A stretch of 48,085 bases of DNA. Source: Betaproteobacteria bacterium (lineage in GTDB: Bacteria > Pseudomonadota > Gammaproteobacteria > Burkholderiales > SG8-39). The position numbers and the translations under genes are program-made. Where the stretch lies: assembly GCA_004297625.1 (NCBI GenBank), contig SCTY01000074.1, forward strand, positions 1 to 48,085. The letters are read 5' to 3'. The notes beneath the pieces were generated by a model, which was not told the origin of the DNA, searched no databases, and saw nothing but the letters and a program-made list of their open reading frames with translations. Numbering within the stretch: position 1 is the stretch's first letter; each line of letters starts with the position of its first letter. Of the stretch, positions 23,105 through 33,666 are shown in pieces.

Positions 23105-24070
23105 ATGCTCGTCAACTGCGTCGCCTACCAGGATGGCCGGAGGCTCGCCGATCTCGACCTCCACGAGATCCACAGCTATCTCGAGCGACCGGGCTGCTTC
23201 GTGTGGGTGGCGCTCAAGGACCCGACCGAGGCCGAGCTCGAGGAGATGCGCGCGCAGTTCGGCCTGCACCCCCTCGCCGTCGAGGACGCCCGCCACGGCC
23301 ACCAGCGGCCGAAGATCGAGGAGTACGGCGATTCGCTGTTCGTCGTGCTGCACGTCGTCGAGGCTGCCGGCGAGGAATTGCGGATGGGCGAAATGGCGAT
23401 CTTCGTCGGCCTGAACTACGTGCTTTCGGTACGCCAGCATTCCGAGCGCGGCTTTGCCGACGTGCGCGCCCGCGCCGAGCGCGAGCCGCAGCTGCTGAAG
23501 AACGGCGCCGGCTACGTCCTCTATGCGCTGATGGACGCGGTGGTCGACCGCTATTTCCCGATGATCGACGCGGTCGAGATGGAGCTCGAGCGCGTCGAAG
23601 AGCAGCTGTTTTCGGGCCGCTCGCCGCGCGAGAACATCGAGGCGCTCTACTACGTCAAGCAGAAGCTCACCACGCTGAAGCACGCCGCGGCGCCGCTGCT
23701 CGAGCACGCCGGCAAGCTCTTCGGCGGGCGCGTGCCGCACGTCTGCGCCGGCCTGGGCGACTACTTCCGCGACGTCTACGACCACCTGGTGCGCATCAAC
23801 CAGTCGATCGATGCCGCGCGCGAGACCGTCAACACCGCGATCCAGGTGGCGCTCGCCATGGTCAACATGGGGCACGGCGAGGTTACGAAGCGACTCGCGG
23901 CCTATGCCGCGCTAGTGGCGGTGCCGACCATGATCGCCGGCGTCTACGGCATGAACTTCCAGCACATTCCCGAGCTCTCGTGGAGCTTCGGCTATCCCTT
24001 CGCCATCGCGATGATGGCGGTGATCGACGTGGTGCTCTTCTTCCGCTTCCGCAAGGCCGGCTGGCTCTAG
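23105..24070 (+). CDS. corA: CorA family magnesium/cobalt transporter
   Basis: A 321-residue CorA-type channel: a cytosolic N-terminal domain, a long stalk helix, and two C-terminal membrane helices with the selectivity motif YGMNF (G282-M283-N284) between them and a basic end (FRFRKAGWL). The loop after GMN is HIPELSWSFGYP, close to the usual MPELxxxxGYP. ATG at 23105 is chosen as the family N-terminus; no Shine-Dalgarno is seen, and the gap to the divergent aminotransferase is 57 bases. Its stop shares the CTAG with the convergent transaminase stop. Confidence 0.94.
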   Translation: MLVNCVAYQDGRRLADLDLHEIHSYLERPGCFVWVALKDPTEAELEEMRAQFGLHPLAVEDARHGHQRPKIEEYGDSLFVVLHVVEAAGEELRMGEMAIFVGLNYVLSVRQHSERGFADVRARAEREPQLLKNGAGYVLYALMDAVVDRYFPMIDAVEMELERVEEQLFSGRSPRENIEALYYVKQKLTTLKHAAAPLLEHAGKLFGGRVPHVCAGLGDYFRDVYDHLVRINQSIDAARETVNTAIQVALAMVNMGHGEVTKRLAAYAALVAVPTMIAGVYGMNFQHIPELSWSFGYPFAIAMMAVIDVVLFFRFRKAGWL

Positions 24071-25365
24071 GAAAGGGTCTTCAGCACCTCGGCCACGGTG
24101 CCGAACATCTGCTCGAGGTGCTTGCTTTCGGCGATGAGCGGGGGGCAGAAGGCGAGCGCGTCGCCCATCGGACGCACGAATACGCCCCGCTCCCAGCATT
24201 TCTCGAACGTCTCGTAGGCGCGCGCGCCCGGCGCGCCCGGCCGCGGCTCGAGCTCGACCGCGCCGATGAAGCCGAGGTTGCGGCAGTCGACGACATGCGG
24301 CAGGCCTTTCAGCGCATGCACGCCGTCCTCGAAGCGGCCGGCAAGCGGGATATCGAAAAGCTTTTCCTCCGCATAGGCCTCGAGCGCCGCCAGCCCGGCC
24401 GCGCAGGCGAGCGGGTGGCCGGAGTAGGTGTAGCCGTGGAAGAACTCCATGCCGGCGCCTTGCGCGTGCATGAAGGTCTCGTAGATCGCTTTGCGCACGA
24501 TGACGCCCCCGAGCGGCACCGCGCCCGAGGTAATGCCCTTCGCGAAGGTGATGAGGTCCGGCTCGACGCCGAAGTGCTGCGCGGCGAAAGGCGCGCCGAG
24601 GCGTCCCCAACCGGTGATCACCTCGTCGAACACGAGCAGGATGCCGTGGCGGCTGCAGATCTCGCGCAGGCGCGCGAGGTAGCCCTTCGGCGGCACGAGC
24701 ACGCCGCCGGAGGCGGCGACCGGGTCCACCACCACCGCGGCGATGTTCGAAGCGTCGTGCAGCGGAATGAGGCGCTCTTCGAGCTCGTCGGCGAGCTCGG
24801 CGCCGGTTTCCGCGCAGCCGCGCACGAAGCGGCGCTTTGCATCGTGCGTGTGCCGCAGGTGGTCGATGCCCGGCATGAGGATGCCGCTGTAGGCCTTGCG
24901 GTTCGCCGCCACGCCGCCGAGCGAAGTGCCGCCGATGTTGACGCCGTGATAGGAGCGCTCGCGCCCGATGAAGCGGGTGCGCGTGCCCTCGCCGCGCAGC
25001 CGGTGGTAGGCGACCGCGATCTTCATCGCCGTGTCGATCGCCTCCGACCCCGAATTGGTGAAGAACACGTGCTCCATGCCGCGCGGCGCGAGCGCCGCTA
25101 TGCGCTCGGCGAGCACGAACGGGAGCGGATGCCCGAGGCCGAAAGACGAGCCGAAGTCGAGCTCGCCCGCCTGCCTGCGGATCGCCTCGACGATGCGCGG
25201 GTGGCCGTGCCCCGCGTTCACGCACCACAACGTGGCCAGCCCGTCGAGCACCTGCTTGCCCTCGACGGTGGTGTAGTACATCCCTTTCGCCGAGGCGACG
25301 AGGCGCGGCCGGCCCTTGAAGCGCCGGTTGTCGGTGAACGGCATCCAGTAGTGGTCGAGCTTCAT
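24067..25365 (-). CDS. Class III aminotransferase, beta-alanine:pyruvate transaminase-like
   Basis: A 432-residue class III aminotransferase strongly resembling omega-amino acid:pyruvate transaminases: LDHYWMPFTDNRRFK, FFTNSGSEAIDTAMK, the SYHGVNIGGTSLGG segment, LHDASNIAAVVVDP, VLLVFDEVITGWGR with D247 at the cofactor, Schiff-base K276 in FAKGITSGAVPLGG, and HGYTYSGHPLACAAG. Such enzymes convert beta-alanine and pyruvate to malonate semialdehyde and alanine; other omega-amines are possible. It starts four bases after the stop of a TumA-like regulator gene on the same strand and may be cotranscribed with that toxin-antitoxin pair. Confidence 0.88.
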   Translation of the reverse strand: MKLDHYWMPFTDNRRFKGRPRLVASAKGMYYTTVEGKQVLDGLATLWCVNAGHGHPRIVEAIRRQAGELDFGSSFGLGHPLPFVLAERIAALAPRGMEHVFFTNSGSEAIDTAMKIAVAYHRLRGEGTRTRFIGRERSYHGVNIGGTSLGGVAANRKAYSGILMPGIDHLRHTHDAKRRFVRGCAETGAELADELEERLIPLHDASNIAAVVVDPVAASGGVLVPPKGYLARLREICSRHGILLVFDEVITGWGRLGAPFAAQHFGVEPDLITFAKGITSGAVPLGGVIVRKAIYETFMHAQGAGMEFFHGYTYSGHPLACAAGLAALEAYAEEKLFDIPLAGRFEDGVHALKGLPHVVDCRNLGFIGAVELEPRPGAPGARAYETFEKCWERGVFVRPMGDALAFCPPLIAESKHLEQMFGTVAEVLKTLS

Positions 25366-25369
25366 ATCC

Positions 25370-25720
25370 TCATAGGACCAGTTCCGCGCGCAGCAGATCC
25401 CAGGGTACCGCGACGCCGTTATCTATTTTCGTGATCAGACCCAGGGCGATAAGCTGTGTTACGTCAGTGTGAACGTTCTTGTAGTCCCGCCCGAGGCGCT
25501 TGGCGAGCTGGTAGATCGACAGGGGGCCCGTCTCCCGCAGCACGCGGAGCAGCTCGAAGCGCGCGGGCGACAGCGTCTTCAGCAGAAGCGGCAGGTTCTC
25601 GAGGGTCAGCAGGCGCAGCGTCTTCGGCGCCCGGCCTTCGGCCGCGCGGTTCCACGCCGCCTCGAAGCGGTCGAGCGCGTCGCCCGCCGAGCCGAGCTGG
25701 ATCTCAAGCACCCTTGGCAC
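25370..25720 (-). CDS. TumA-like winged-helix antitoxin/regulator (HVO_A0114-type)
   Basis: A 116-residue protein with a C-terminal winged helix (ARFELLRVLRETGPLSIYQLAKRLGRDYKNVHTDVTQLIALGLI). It matches the DNA-binding proteins that accompany TumE/DUF6516 toxins. The GTG start at 25720 overlaps the preceding gene by 17 bases, the tight coupling expected of a toxin-antitoxin pair. The downstream transaminase begins four bases after its stop. The antitoxin role is inference from family and layout. Confidence 0.75.
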   Translation of the reverse strand: MPRVLEIQLGSAGDALDRFEAAWNRAAEGRAPKTLRLLTLENLPLLLKTLSPARFELLRVLRETGPLSIYQLAKRLGRDYKNVHTDVTQLIALGLITKIDNGVAVPWDLLRAELVL

Positions 25721-25913
25721 GCTTCACATCCTGCTCGAAGTCGTAGCGCAGCTGCTCTACCGAGCGGAACTCGTAGGGAAAGCTGCGCCCGCGCACGCGG
25801 CGGCGCTCGTCGACGTACTCGACGAGATCGCCGTAGCGCAGGCGGTAGCTGAAATCGCGGCGCAGCTCGATCTCGAGCAGGCCGTCTTCCAGCGCCACCG
25901 TCTCGTAAAGCAT
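25704..25913 (-). CDS. TumE/DUF6516-like toxin (short)
   Basis: A 69-residue protein with FSYRLRYGDLVEYVDERRRVRGRSFPYEFRSVEQLRYDFEQDV; the PYxFxSxEQLxxDFxxDV ending is typical of DUF6516 (TumE) proteins, whose N-terminal region is usually longer, so this is a short member or N-terminally reduced. ATG at 25913 is used; no earlier start codon gives a better N-terminus before the divergent nadE promoter. The order toxin then regulator, with overlap, is as in TumE-TumA systems. Confidence 0.65.
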   Translation of the reverse strand: MLYETVALEDGLLEIELRRDFSYRLRYGDLVEYVDERRRVRGRSFPYEFRSVEQLRYDFEQDVKRAKGA

Positions 25914-25955
25914 ATGGTCTAGAATACCATAATCCGACTGCTGTAGAATCGTGCC

Positions 25956-27941
25956 GTGAAGGACTTTTTCAACCTGTACCGCCACGGCTTCGCGCGCGTC
26001 GCCGTCGCGACGCCGCTGGTGCGCGTCGGCGACCCGCAGTCGAACCTCGAAGGCACCGTGGCGCTGATGCGGGAGGCGGCGCGCGAGAAAGCGCTGCTCG
26101 CGGTGTTCCCGGAGCTCGGGCTCACCGCCTACACCTGCGAGGATCTCTTCCACCAGCAGGCGCTGCTCTCGCAGGCGGAGGACGCGCTTGCGCAGCTTCT
26201 CGCGCGCACGCGCAATCTCCCTCTCGCGGCGCTGGTGGGGCTGCCGGTCGCGGTGAACGGGCTCCTCTACAACTGTGCGGCGCTGGTGTGCCGCGGGCGG
26301 CTGGTCGGCGTCGTGCCGAAGACCTATTTGCCGAACTACCGCGAGTTCTACGAGGCGCGCCAGTTCACGCCGGGCGACGCCGCGCAATGCGACACCCTGC
26401 AGCTCGCCGGGCAGCAAACGAGCTTCGGCACCGGCCAGCTTTTCCGCCTCGCCGAGCTGCCTGATTTCGTGCTGCATGTGGAAATCTGCGAGGACTTGTG
26501 GGTGCCGGCGCCGCCATCGTCGTTCGCCGCGCTCGCCGGCGCGACGCTGATCGCCAATCTCTCCGCTTCGAACATCGTCGTCGGCAAGGAAGGCTACCGC
26601 CACCAGCTCGTGTCCAACCAGTCGGCGCGCTGCCTCGCGGCTTACCTCTACAGCGCCGCGGGCCTGGGCGAATCGACGACCGACCTCGCCTGGGACGGGC
26701 ACGCGATCATCTACGAGAACGGCACGCTCGTCGCCGAGTCGCGGCGCTTCGCCGACACGCCGCAGCTCACCGTCGCGGACGTCGACCTGGGGCGGCTGCT
26801 CGCCGACCGCATGCGGCAGAACACTTTCGGCGACGCGGCGCTGCGCCACCGCGCCGACGTGCGGGCGTTCCGCACGATCGATTTCTCGCTGCCACTGCCG
26901 CGGGGAAAGGTCGAGCTGCAGAGAAAGATCGATCCGAGGCCCTACGTGCCGAGCGATCCGGTCACGCGCGACGCGCGTTGCGAGGAGGTCTACCGCATCC
27001 AGGTGCAGGGGCTCGCCACGCGGCTGCGCGCCACGGGCGCCAAGAAGCTCGTCATCGGCGTCTCCGGCGGTCTCGACTCGACGCAGGCGCTGCTCGTCTG
27101 CGCGCGTGTCGTCGACGAGCTGAAGCTGCCGCGGAGCAACATCCTCGCGTTCACCATGCCGGGATTCGCGACTTCGAGCCGCACGCGCAACCAGGCCTGG
27201 CAGCTGATGCGCGCGATCGGCTGCACGGCCGAGGAAATCGACATCCGCCCCTCGTGCATGCAGATGCTGAAGGACATCGGCCACCCCTACGCGAAGGGCA
27301 AAAAGCTCTACGACATCACCTTCGAGAACGTACAGGCCGGCGAGCGCACGAGCCACCTCTTCCGGCTCGCGAACCGGCACACCGGCCTGGTGGTCGGCAC
27401 CGGCGATCTCTCGGAGCTCGCGCTCGGCTGGGCCACCTACGGCGTCGGCGACCATATGTCGCATTACAACGTGAATGCGAGCGTGCCCAAGACGCTCATC
27501 CAGTTCCTTATCGGCTGGGTGGCGCAGTCCGGCGAGTTCAGCGCCGACGTGAAGCGCGCGCTGCGGCGCGTGCTCGACACGGAGATCAGCCCGGAGCTCG
27601 TTCCCGGCAAGCAGGCGAGCGAGCACACGGTCGGGCCCTACGACCTGCAGGACTTCAATCTGTACTACACGCTGCGCTTCGGCTACGCGCCGACCAAGGT
27701 GGCGTTCCTCGCCTGGCACGCCTGGCGCGGCAAGTATCGCCTCGCCGAGATCCGCAAGTGGCTCGGCGTGTTCCTCAAGCGCTTCTTCGAGACCAGCCAG
27801 TTCAAGCGCAGCGCGGCTCCGAACTCGCCGAAAGTGGGCTCGGGCGGCTCGCTGTCACCGCGCGGCGATTGGCGTGCGCCCTCCGACGGCAACGCCGCCG
27901 CCTGGCTCGCGGACCTCGCGCGCGTGCCACTTAGGGAGTGA
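25956..27941 (+). CDS. nadE: Glutamine-dependent NAD+ synthetase
   Basis: The 661-residue two-domain enzyme amidates nicotinate adenine dinucleotide to NAD+. The N-terminal nitrilase-type glutaminase has the triad Glu in VFPELGLTAYTCED, Lys in VPKTYLPNYREFYE and Cys in LHVEICEDLWVP. The C-terminal synthetase has the PP-loop GVSGGLDSTQALL and GTGDLSELALGWATYGVGDHMSHYN. Architecture and length fit the long NadE form (about 680 residues in Mycobacterium). The start is GTG at 25956, preceded by TAGAAT at 25944-25949 and no Shine-Dalgarno. Its last 87 bases overlap the convergent secreted YqgE-like gene. Confidence 0.95.
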   Translation: MKDFFNLYRHGFARVAVATPLVRVGDPQSNLEGTVALMREAAREKALLAVFPELGLTAYTCEDLFHQQALLSQAEDALAQLLARTRNLPLAALVGLPVAVNGLLYNCAALVCRGRLVGVVPKTYLPNYREFYEARQFTPGDAAQCDTLQLAGQQTSFGTGQLFRLAELPDFVLHVEICEDLWVPAPPSSFAALAGATLIANLSASNIVVGKEGYRHQLVSNQSARCLAAYLYSAAGLGESTTDLAWDGHAIIYENGTLVAESRRFADTPQLTVADVDLGRLLADRMRQNTFGDAALRHRADVRAFRTIDFSLPLPRGKVELQRKIDPRPYVPSDPVTRDARCEEVYRIQVQGLATRLRATGAKKLVIGVSGGLDSTQALLVCARVVDELKLPRSNILAFTMPGFATSSRTRNQAWQLMRAIGCTAEEIDIRPSCMQMLKDIGHPYAKGKKLYDITFENVQAGERTSHLFRLANRHTGLVVGTGDLSELALGWATYGVGDHMSHYNVNASVPKTLIQFLIGWVAQSGEFSADVKRALRRVLDTEISPELVPGKQASEHTVGPYDLQDFNLYYTLRFGYAPTKVAFLAWHAWRGKYRLAEIRKWLGVFLKRFFETSQFKRSAAPNSPKVGSGGSLSPRGDWRAPSDGNAAAWLADLARVPLRE

Positions 27942-28508
27942 AGCGCCGCCGAAGCGCTCGATGAGCTCTTTCCACAGGCCGCTCGTATCGGGCCGGAAGA
28001 AAAGGCTCTCGTCCGCCTCTCCGGTGGCCCAGTAGCCCGCTTCGATCTCCTTGGCGAGCTCGCCGGGCCTCCAGCCGACGAAGCCGGCGAAGTAGCGCGC
28101 CTCGTTCGGCGTCTGCTCGATGATGCGGTCGACCGCCGCGGCGTTGCTCACGACGAAGACACCGCCGAGAAGATGCAGCGCGCTCGCGCCCGGGTCGCCG
28201 TGCACCACCGCGAAAACCGCTTCGCTCATTTCCGGCCCGCCGAAATACACCGGGTCGACGACCTTGGACGACGGCTCGTGCCTCGGGAACAGCACGCCGA
28301 GCTTGAGTGCGCTCGCCCGGTTGAGGATGAAGCCGATGTGCGCGCCCGCGACCGGGACGGCGATCAGCGTGGTCTCGCGGTAAAGGCCCTGCAGCGCCGG
28401 CACGGCGACGAGCAGAACCGGCTTTTCCAGGTCCTGCGCGCGCGCCGGCCCGACGCTGAGCAGCAGCGCAGCGGCGAGCGCGAGGACGAACAAGGCGGCA
28501 GTTTTCAT
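27855..28508 (-). CDS. Secreted YqgE/AlgH-like protein
   Basis: A 217-residue protein with a clear signal peptide (MKTAALFVLALAAALLLSVG, cleavage probably after PARA) followed by a YqgE/AlgH domain: LLVAVPALQGLYRETTLIAVPVAGAHIGFILNRAS, VYFGGPEMSEAVFAV and FAGFVGWRPGELAKEIEAGYW. YqgE proteins are normally cytoplasmic, so an exported version is unusual. The ATG at 28508 is preceded by GGAGG with five-base spacing. It is 13 bases downstream of the 85-residue gene and probably cotranscribed with it. The 3' end overlaps nadE antisense by 87 bases. Biochemical function of the family is unknown. Confidence 0.82.
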   Translation of the reverse strand: MKTAALFVLALAAALLLSVGPARAQDLEKPVLLVAVPALQGLYRETTLIAVPVAGAHIGFILNRASALKLGVLFPRHEPSSKVVDPVYFGGPEMSEAVFAVVHGDPGASALHLLGGVFVVSNAAAVDRIIEQTPNEARYFAGFVGWRPGELAKEIEAGYWATGEADESLFFRPDTSGLWKELIERFGGASLPKWHAREVREPGGGVAVGGRTPIAAR

Positions 28509-28521
28509 CGCGGCCTCCATG

Positions 28522-28779
28522 CTAGTGAAGCACCCGGGCAAAAGTGCGGTCGCGCAGCAGCTCGAGCGCTTCGGGACGCTCGTCGATGAATTCGAGCAGC
28601 GTCTCGGCCACCTCGCCACGCACGCGCTCCGAAACGCCCTCGCCGACGAACGGATCGACGCCGACGTGCGCGAGCACCAGCCGGCCTTCGAAGTCCTGCA
28701 CCGTGAAGCCGTACAGCTCGGGATAGCGCCGGAAGAGCGCGCTCACCGTGGCTTGCAGCTCGGCATGGAATTTTTCCAT
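28522..28779 (-). CDS. Hypothetical protein (85 aa)
   Basis: A small soluble protein (MEKFHAELQATVSALFRR...TFARVLH) that I do not recognise. It has no signal peptide or membrane segment. It lies 13 bases upstream of the secreted YqgE-like gene, and its coding tail holds that gene's Shine-Dalgarno, supporting an operon. A good ribosome site for its own ATG is not evident. Confidence 0.6.
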   Translation of the reverse strand: MEKFHAELQATVSALFRRYPELYGFTVQDFEGRLVLAHVGVDPFVGEGVSERVRGEVAETLLEFIDERPEALELLRDRTFARVLH

Positions 28780-28847
28780 GGCTACACGGTAGGCGCGCGC
28801 GCGCCTCGGCCATCAGAGGGGCCTGATTCGGACTACCGGAAAACGCC

Positions 28848-30125
28848 CTATTTGGGGGTAGGAAAAACGGAAAGCGCCGCTGCCGCCTGCCGCTGGACCT
28901 CGAAGCCCTCGCAGCTGAACCCGCCGCTGCCGCAGCCGTATTCCTTGCCGGCCTCGAGCGCGCGCTGGTAGTACGTGCTCGCCGCTTCGGCGAGGCCCAG
29001 GCCGCGCGCCGCCTCGCCGAGCATGAAGTAGGAAAGATCGCTCAGGTAGCCGGCCTGCATCACCGACACGGCGAGATCGCGCCAGGCGCCCTTGTCGTGC
29101 AGCGCCTTCCAGTCGCCTTTCTTGCGCGCATAGCTGAAGCCGCACTGCACGCGGCAGTCGAACACCGCGGCTGCGCTCTTGAAGCGCTCGTACGGTTCGG
29201 CGAGGAACGTCAACGTATCGTCGGCCTGGCGCTTGGCGTACTCCTCGCGCGTGATCTCGCCGGGCTTCGTCACCACGCGCTCGTTGGATGCTTCCCTGGC
29301 GTTGAGGAATTTCGGCGCTTCCACCGGCGCGCCGGACTTCACCGCGACGTAAAGCGGCTGCACGCGCTCGCCGAGCTCCTTGAGGCGCGCGGCGCGGTTC
29401 TCGGGCGAGGGGTGCGTCGAGAGGAATTCCGGCGGCCCGCCCTCGCCGAGCTTCGACATCTTTTCCCAGAGCGTGACGGCGGCTTTCGGATCGTAGCCGG
29501 CGCGCGCGGCAAGCTCGATGCCGATCTGGTCGGCCTCCGACTCGCTCTCGCGGCTGTTCGGCAGCGCGATCGCGAGCACCGCGGCCTGCTGCATGAGCGC
29601 TGCGGTCTGGTCGCGCGCCCCGAGAGCAATGGCCGCGATCTGGGTGCCGATGCCCGTGCCGTAGGCGATCGACATGCGCTCTTGCGTGTGGTTGGCGAGC
29701 GCGTGTCCGATCTCGTGGCCCATCACGTTGGCGATCTCGTCGTCGGTGGCTTTGAGCTTCTCCCACATGCCGCTGTAGATCGCCATCTTGCCGCCGGCCA
29801 TGCAGAAGGCATTGACCGTCTTCGGATCGTTGATCACCTGCACTTCCCAGTTCCAGTTCGCGCTGTCGGGGCGGAAGCGCACCGCCTGCGCGATCAGCCG
29901 GTCGGTGATCTCGCGCACCTTCTGCGTGCGCTCGCCGTCGGTCTCGATTTTCCTTTTCTTGCCGAGCTCGCCCATCATGGCGTTGTAGGCGGCGGCCGAT
30001 TCGCCGATCGCCATGCGCTCCGGAACGACCATGAACTGGCTGCGCCCGGTGATCGGGTTTGCCGCGCAGCCTGCCAGCAGGGCGAAAACCGCGAGCCGCA
30101 GCAAGGACTTGAAGTGCTTTTGCAT
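28848..30125 (-). CDS. M48 family metallopeptidase, lipoprotein
   Basis: A 425-residue protein with a lipoprotein signal (LLRLAVFALLAGCAANP, lipobox LAGC) and an M48 zinc-protease domain: HEIGH in NVMGHEIGHALANHTQER, and the third ligand in ESEADQIGIELAARAGYDP. A C-terminal region rich in helices (STYYQRALEAGKEYG) looks TPR-like. It is likely tethered in the periplasm, comparable to BepA- or YcaL-type quality-control proteases of the outer membrane. ATG at 30125 is chosen over the in-frame TTG at 30134 because TAGAAT lies at 30140-30135, nine bases before the ATG. Confidence 0.9.
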   Translation of the reverse strand: MQKHFKSLLRLAVFALLAGCAANPITGRSQFMVVPERMAIGESAAAYNAMMGELGKKRKIETDGERTQKVREITDRLIAQAVRFRPDSANWNWEVQVINDPKTVNAFCMAGGKMAIYSGMWEKLKATDDEIANVMGHEIGHALANHTQERMSIAYGTGIGTQIAAIALGARDQTAALMQQAAVLAIALPNSRESESEADQIGIELAARAGYDPKAAVTLWEKMSKLGEGGPPEFLSTHPSPENRAARLKELGERVQPLYVAVKSGAPVEAPKFLNAREASNERVVTKPGEITREEYAKRQADDTLTFLAEPYERFKSAAAVFDCRVQCGFSYARKKGDWKALHDKGAWRDLAVSVMQAGYLSDLSYFMLGEAARGLGLAEAASTYYQRALEAGKEYGCGSGGFSCEGFEVQRQAAAALSVFPTPK

Positions 30126-30226
30126 TAATTTCAAATTCTAAGGCGCCCTGCGCCGAACGGCTGTAACGGAATGTTTCCGCAGCGCCAGATGATTTTTCAC
30201 GCCGCTTCCAGTACGCTGACTCCGGT

Positions 30227-30384
30227 ATGCGCAAGGTCCTGAAGGAAGAATCCAGCTTCCGCAATCCCCCTCTCTGGATCCACGTCTCGCAGGCAGGCAA
30301 GTGGCTGCTCTCCCCCCGGGAGGCGAGAAAACGCGCGGTCATCCGGCTTCTTGACCGGATGCGGCCCAAGAAGAAGCTGGAGTT

Positions 30385-30388
<4 letters not shown>
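30227..30388 (+). CDS. Small basic hypothetical protein (53 aa)
   Basis: An unassigned 53-codon gene: MRKVLKEESSFRNPPLWIHV at the N-terminus and a lysine-rich end (RMRPKKKLEF). Support is codon content like its neighbours, a position filling the gap between divergent M48 and convergent lon, and a stop codon that shares CTAG with the lon stop, the same arrangement as corA and its neighbour. No clear Shine-Dalgarno or known domain. Confidence 0.5.
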
Positions 30389-32789
<2,401 letters not shown>

Positions 32790-32793
<4 letters not shown>

Positions 32794-33212
32794 GCGCCTT
32801 CCTTCTTCCGGAACGTCAATGTGAGCACGCCGTCGACGAGCCGCTTGCCGACGAGGTCGATGGGAATGTAGGGATCTTCGAGCGGCAGCAGGATGCGCCG
32901 CTCGAAGCGGCCGTACGGAATCTCGATGCGGTGGATGTACGCTTCAACCTCACGGCAGGGAAACGGGCGCAGCGCCGACACGACCACGCCGCCCGGCTCG
33001 ATCGCCACGGTGATCGAGTCGGCGGGCACGCCGGGGAGCGCGATATGCACCTGCAGCGCATTCGCGGATTCGACGACGTCGGCGGGCGGCTCCCAGGTAT
33101 GTTGCGAGTCCGATCCGGCGACGCGGAAGAATTGACGGTGCAGGCGGTCGGCCTGCTCCAGGAGTGAAAGCGCCTCGCCCCACATCCAGGTTGAAAGATC
33201 GCGCGATCTCAT
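32790..33212 (-). CDS. Hsp20/alpha-crystallin small heat-shock protein
   Basis: A 140-residue small heat-shock protein, an ATP-independent holdase. The alpha-crystallin domain spans about residues 42-135 (WEPPADVVESANALQVHIALPGV, ERRILLPLEDPYIP, LVDGVLTLTFRKK). The ATG at 33212 follows a sigma-32-type promoter by seven bases, and the stop overlaps the lon start, so chaperone and protease are coexpressed. No Shine-Dalgarno precedes the ATG. Confidence 0.9.
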
Positions 33213-33219
33213 CGGCCTT

Positions 33220-33248
33220 AGATGGCGCCGAAGTCCGCCAGGTTCAAG
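33220..33248 (-). promoter_or_regulatory. Candidate heat-shock (sigma-32) promoter of hsp20-lon
   Basis: On the minus strand CTTGAA (33248-33243) and CGCCATCT (33227-33220) are separated by 15 bases, close to the sigma-32 consensus CTTGAA-N13-15-CCCCATNT with one mismatch in the -10. The ATG of hsp20 is only seven bases downstream, implying a leaderless heat-shock message. Confidence 0.6.
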
Positions 33249-33298
33249 CCCGCCGCAAGAAACGCGCCCGAATCAGGCGCTTAGACGCGAAACGAAGC

Positions 33299-33577
33299 TC
33301 AGCGCTTCTTCTTGTAGATGGGCCGGCGCCGCTGGGGATTGAAGGCCGGCGCGCGCTCGTCCTTGTGCCGGAAGTTGATGCGGCCGCGGCTCACGTCGTA
33401 AGGCGAGATCTCCAAGCGCACGCGGTCGCCGGCGAGGATGCGGATGCGGTTCTGGCGCACGCGGCCGCCGGCGTAAGCGAGCACACTGGCGCCGTTCTCC
33501 AGCTCCACCCGGAACTGGGTGTTGGGCAGCACTTCCTGGACGGTCCCGTCCATCTCCAGCATCTCTTCTTTCGCCAT
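33299..33577 (-). CDS. infA: Translation initiation factor IF-1 (long variant)
   Basis: IF-1 binds the ribosomal A site during initiation. The S1-like fold is clear: MAKEEMLEMDGTVQEVLPNTQFRVELENG, then RQNRIRILAGDRVRLEISPYDVSRGRINFRHKD. It has 92 residues with a basic C-terminal extension (NPQRRRPIYKKKR), whereas classic IF-1 has about 72. Betaproteobacteria often carry a second, longer infA apart from the ribosomal operon, and this fits. TATAAT on the minus strand at 33661-33656 could be the promoter, leaving a leader of about 75 bases. Confidence 0.93.
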   Translation of the reverse strand: MAKEEMLEMDGTVQEVLPNTQFRVELENGASVLAYAGGRVRQNRIRILAGDRVRLEISPYDVSRGRINFRHKDERAPAFNPQRRRPIYKKKR

Positions 33578-33666
33578 GACAAAACCTCGCGCGCTCGCCG
33601 AGCGCCGTTGAACTGCGGGTGGAATCTGTACTTCGGGGGAACGACTACAGCAGTGATTATACGCGC

